A DNA stretch of 7,669 bases from an uncultured Ruminococcus sp. (GTDB lineage: Bacteria > Bacillota > Clostridia > Oscillospirales > Ruminococcaceae). A model generated the notes under the pieces. The model saw nothing but the letters and a program-made list of their open reading frames with translations, was not told the DNA's origin and did not search any database. Shown here piece after piece: positions 5,514 through 7,669 of this stretch. Where the stretch lies: the NCBI GenBank assembly GCA_947175005.1, contig CAMWLD010000101.1, positions 1 to 7,669 of the forward strand, in the 5' to 3' direction. How positions within the stretch are numbered: position 1 is the stretch's first letter; the number at the start of each line of letters is the position of its first letter. The translations under genes were made by a program, and so were the position numbers.

Positions 5514-6286
5514 ACCAAATGAATCAATCGGAAAGACAATTATATCTTATAAAATATTTGCTTGCGGAGGAGGAAAGATATGAAAAAATGCCCGTCCCCG
5601 AAAGTGAGGAGGAGCGTTTCAGGCTGCTTCGTTCGCTTATGAATGTGCGTCCGCCGAGGGTCGTTTCCGAGGAGTTTCTCGGTGTGCAGGACGAATTTCT
5701 GAAAGAGGAAATATCATCAAAGGGCATTACGGATATTGCCGGTCTGTCGCCTATCGAGGACGGCATTTACCTTTGGAGAGGCGATATTACAACGCTTAAA
5801 TGCGGTGCGATAGTCAATGCCGCAAATTCGCAGATGCTCGGCTGCTTTCAGCCCTGCCATGGGTGCATTGACAATGCGATACACACCTTTGCGGGGGTCG
5901 GGCTGCGGCTCGAATGTGCAGAAATCATGTCGGAGCAGGGCTTTGAAGAACCTACGGGCAAGGCGAAAATTACGGGTGCGTACAATCTTCCCTGCGGTCA
6001 TATTATACACACTGTAGGGCCTGTTGTGAGAGGTGTGCTGACTGATGGGCATTGCAGGCTGCTGGAAAGCTGTTACAGGTCGTGCCTTGAAATTGCCGCT
6101 TTGAATGATGTGAAAAGTATTGCGTTCTGCTGCATTTCAACGGGGGTGTTCGGTTTCCCGCAAAAAGAGGCTGCGGAAATTGCGGTAAAAACCGTGAGGG
6201 ATTTTAGGAAAAACCACGATATTGAGGTGATATTCAATGTTTTCACAGAGAAGGACTATACGATTTACAACGGACTGCTCGGCTGA
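5510..6286 (+). CDS. Zinc-containing macrodomain, protein-ADP-ribose hydrolase
   Basis: A 258-residue macrodomain protein of the zinc-containing group found next to class M sirtuins. Residues 1-80 form the usual helical N-terminal extension. The macrodomain follows: WRGDITTLKCGAIVNAANSQ (89-108), the zinc and catalytic loop MLGCFQPCHGCIDNAIH (109-125, with Cys112, His117 and Cys119 as likely ligands and Cys116 as an extra thiol), HTVGP (167-171) and ISTGVFGFP (209-217, the ADP-ribose phosphate loop). In studied members this enzyme removes ADP-ribose placed by SirTM. The GTG start at 5510 overlaps the previous stop by 4 nt (GTGA); an ATG at 5519 is an equally possible start, and neither has a strong ribosome binding site, which fits coupled translation. 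Its end overlaps the SirTM gene by 50 nt. Confidence 0.94.
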   Translation: MNQMNQSERQLYLIKYLLAEEERYEKMPVPESEEERFRLLRSLMNVRPPRVVSEEFLGVQDEFLKEEISSKGITDIAGLSPIEDGIYLWRGDITTLKCGAIVNAANSQMLGCFQPCHGCIDNAIHTFAGVGLRLECAEIMSEQGFEEPTGKAKITGAYNLPCGHIIHTVGPVVRGVLTDGHCRLLESCYRSCLEIAALNDVKSIAFCCISTGVFGFPQKEAAEIAVKTVRDFRKNHDIEVIFNVFTEKDYTIYNGLLG

Positions 6287-7109
6287 CATTATTCGTTTAA
6301 AGGACGCGTTTCAAGCTGCCGAGGCTGTTGTTATCGGTGCGGGAGCGGGACTTTCCACGGCTGCGGGATTTACCTATTCGGGGGAGCGGTTTGAAAAATA
6401 TTTCTCCGATTTTATAGAAAAATACGGTTTTACGGATATGTACTCGGGAGGATTTTATCCCTTTGAAACGCCAGAGGAACACTGGGCTTACTGGTCGAGA
6501 TATATTTACTGCAACCGTTATACGGATGTGGATAACGGTGTATACAAGCGGCTTTGGGAGCTTGTGAGAAATAAGGATTATTTTGTGCTGACGACAAACG
6601 TCGATCACCAGTTTCAGAAAGCGGGCTTTGATAAAAAGCGACTTTTTTATACACAGGGGGATTACGGCTTGTTTCAATGCAGTGAGCCTTGTCACAATAA
6701 GACTTATGACAATGAAGAAATGATATGCAGAATGTACAGGGAGCAGGAAAATATGCGCATACCCTCGGAGCTTATCCCGAAATGTCCGAAATGCGGCAAG
6801 CCTATGACGATGAATTTGCGTGCGGACGACAGCTTTGTGCAGGATAATGGCTGGTATGAGGCTGCCGGTCGATATGAGGATTTTCTGCGCACGAGAGGAA
6901 ATTCACGGATACTGTTTTTGGAGCTTGGGGTCGGGTATAACACGCCCGGGATCATAAAATATCCTTTTTGGAGAATGACGGCGAAAAATCCAAAGGCGGT
7001 TTATGCCTGCGTGAATTATGGGGAGGCGATTTGCCCCGATGAAATCGTGGGGCAGGCGATATGTATTAATGCGGATATTGGTGTGGTGGTCGAGAAAATG
7101 AATTGTTGA
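6237..7109 (+). CDS. Class M sirtuin (SirTM), NAD-dependent protein ADP-ribosyltransferase
   Basis: A 290-residue sirtuin-fold protein of the SirTM class, which in Staphylococcus and Streptococcus ADP-ribosylates a lipoylated GcvH-like protein during oxidative stress. Visible motifs: the NAD-binding loop GAGAGLSTAAGF (34-45), the class-specific segment GERFEKYFSDFIEKYG (49-64), TTNVDHQF (119-126), and YTQGDYG (138-144), where the Gln at about 140 stands in place of the deacetylase His, as known for this class. The zinc ribbon has Cys148, Cys152, Cys183 and Cys186. Near the end come LFLELGVGYNTP and IIKYPFW. The ATG at 6237 is the only ATG, GTG or TTG in frame before the NAD loop; GAGGTG precedes it, and it leaves 33 residues ahead of GAGAG, normal for the family. 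The start lies 50 nt inside the macrodomain gene. GcvH-like and lipoate ligase genes, the usual neighbours, are absent. Confidence 0.94.
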   Translation: MFSQRRTIRFTTDCSADIIRLKDAFQAAEAVVIGAGAGLSTAAGFTYSGERFEKYFSDFIEKYGFTDMYSGGFYPFETPEEHWAYWSRYIYCNRYTDVDNGVYKRLWELVRNKDYFVLTTNVDHQFQKAGFDKKRLFYTQGDYGLFQCSEPCHNKTYDNEEMICRMYREQENMRIPSELIPKCPKCGKPMTMNLRADDSFVQDNGWYEAAGRYEDFLRTRGNSRILFLELGVGYNTPGIIKYPFWRMTAKNPKAVYACVNYGEAICPDEIVGQAICINADIGVVVEKMNC

Positions 7110-7120
7110 TCGACCCACGA

Positions 7121-7152
7121 GGGCATAAAGTGCCTAAGTCCGATTTCTTTTC
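7121..7152 (+). terminator. Weak candidate terminator of the operon
   Basis: GGGCA (7121-7125) pairs with TGCCT (7131-7135), one G-T pair, with a 5-base loop, followed after 10 or so bases by the T-rich stretch ATTTCTTTTCT. A second imperfect stem (7086-7093 with 7110-7118) spans the SirTM stop codon. Neither is a textbook terminator. They lie where the operon should end, against the convergent HTH gene. Confidence 0.3.
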
Positions 7153-7437
7153 TCAATTTTCGGTATTGTTTTTGTTGATGACGTTGTCGGGAAATATAGA
7201 GGCGGTAAACAAGTCGGAGGGGTCAACTTCAAGGGCGTCCGCTATGGACAGTAAAGTTTCCAATGTAAAATTGTGCGGCAGGCTCGGAGCTTCTACGGCA
7301 CTTATCAGAGAGCGGCTTATATTTGCTTTTGCCGCAAGTTCCTCCTATGACATTCCCCGAACTCTGCGCAAGGTTGATATAGCTATTCCGATTTGGAAAA
7401 AGCGGTCGCGGTGGTGAAGCGGGATTTCCTTGGACAC
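7153..7437 (-). pseudogene. XRE-type HTH regulator interrupted by an amber codon
   Basis: Two minus-strand segments in the same frame join into one XRE-type DNA-binding domain. Codons from 7437 to 7348 give 30 residues ending FFQIGIAISTLRRVRGMS, then TAG at 7347-7345, then 63 residues beginning EELAAKANISRSLISAVEAP and continuing FTLETLLSIADALEVDPSDLF, ending at TGA 7155-7153. In this domain GMSQEELA is the normal text, so the TAG most simply replaces CAG (Gln) by one C-to-T change. The candidate start is GTG at 7437 with AAAGGAG at plus 7455-7449, 11 bases upstream. Restored, the protein would be 94 residues, a usual length. It is convergent with the SirTM operon. It is probably a decayed regulator; a base-call error at 7347 is the alternative. 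Confidence 0.8.
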
Positions 7438-7669
7438 TTTTTGATACACTCCTTTCGGCGTTGGGCTTTGTCCCCACTCACACGCCGTGGGGCGGCTTTT
7501 ATGTTTCTGTAAATTTGTTTTTGAAAAGCGTGAGTTTGTTGGTAGTTGTGAGTTATCTGTTATTATGAAATGTGACTTTGTATATGAAAAGCTTGACTTT
7601 GCAAACGACAGTTCGTTGCCGACCAAAGGGACAACCTCCCAGGGGGGAGAGGGGGCGCTCCGGGCTTGC
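7438..7669. other. Probably non-coding right end with small stem-loops
   Basis: No convincing gene is seen. It contains CCCCAC (7472-7477) and GTGGGG (7487-7492) as a 6-bp stem, three imperfect direct repeats (listed separately), and at the very end a purine/pyrimidine-skewed stretch with CTCCC-AGG-GGGAG. An open minus-strand frame runs through it into the HTH gene, but its residues (Ser/Lys/Thr-rich, no domain) look like translated spacer. The style resembles dispersed intergenic repeats of Clostridia, which I cannot confirm here. Confidence 0.4.
7522..7601 (+). repeat. Three imperfect direct repeats of about 17 bases
   Basis: TGAAAAGCGTGAGTTTG (7522-7538) and TGAAAAGCTTGACTTTG (7585-7601) differ at two of 17 positions. 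TGAAATGTGACTTTG (7566-7580) is a shorter relative. Spacing between units is irregular (27 and 4 bases). They lie upstream of the broken HTH gene and could be operator-like sites or remnants of a dispersed repeat. Confidence 0.45.

Noticed and set aside
5717..6052. 111-codon minus-strand frame
   Set aside because: Antisense shadow of the macrodomain gene with no recognisable domain.
531..7347. Stop-codon recoding (TGA or TAG read as an amino acid)
   Set aside because: TGA ends the DUF4173, flavin-ferredoxin, macrodomain and SirTM genes, and TAG ends the first XRE and nitroreductase genes at the expected places; the two internal stops are better read as separate mutations or errors.
7103..7417. 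104-codon plus-strand frame after SirTM
   Set aside because: No start signal, composition unlike a protein, and it is antisense to the broken HTH gene, which has clear domain sense.

Overview
The window looks like chromosome from a low- to mid-GC Clostridia bacterium, most likely a gut Ruminococcus/Oscillospiraceae relative. The reasons are strong AGGAGG-type ribosome binding sites, sigma-A promoters close to consensus, a DUF4173 membrane protein, HxlR and XRE regulators of Firmicutes type, and oxygen-sensitive iron-sulfur enzymes. This is inferred from style and gene content, not from a database match.

Left part (1-2242, + strand): a small XRE-type DNA-binding protein, a small membrane protein whose last transmembrane segment is cut off by an in-frame TGA, and a large DUF4173 polytopic membrane protein. 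The spacing suggests one transcription unit that begins before the window. A stem-loop at 2302-2335 separates it from the convergent HxlR gene.

Centre (2432-7109): an HxlR-family regulator (- strand) lies head to head with a six-gene + strand operon. The 220-bp divergent region holds a perfect-consensus promoter for the regulator, a good promoter for the operon and a 9-bp inverted repeat next to the operon's -35 box. The operon encodes (1) a 59-residue Cys-rich peptide made of ACG repeats, (2) a radical SAM/SPASM maturase, (3) a nitroreductase-family flavoprotein, (4) a PNPOx-like flavin domain fused to a two-cluster ferredoxin, (5) a zinc-type macrodomain (ADP-ribosyl hydrolase) and (6) a class M sirtuin (SirTM, protein ADP-ribosyltransferase). 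Genes 2 to 6 are 11-19 nt apart or overlap (4 and 50 nt). A stem-loop sits between the peptide and its maturase.

The peptide plus radical SAM enzyme match the 'ACGX' family of predicted ribosomally made, post-translationally modified peptides (RiPPs), which as far as I know has no assigned chemistry. SirTM and the zinc macrodomain are a known writer/eraser pair that normally sits with a lipoylated GcvH-like protein and a lipoate ligase. Neither is here, and the peptide system occupies their place. The main hypothesis is a redox-controlled unit in which a radical-modified Cys-rich peptide (or one of the redox flavoproteins) is coupled to reversible ADP-ribosylation.

Right end (7110-7669): an XRE-type HTH gene on the - strand broken by an amber codon exactly where these domains usually carry Gln. 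Upstream of it is probably non-coding sequence with three imperfect direct repeats and GC-rich stems, perhaps part of a dispersed repeat.
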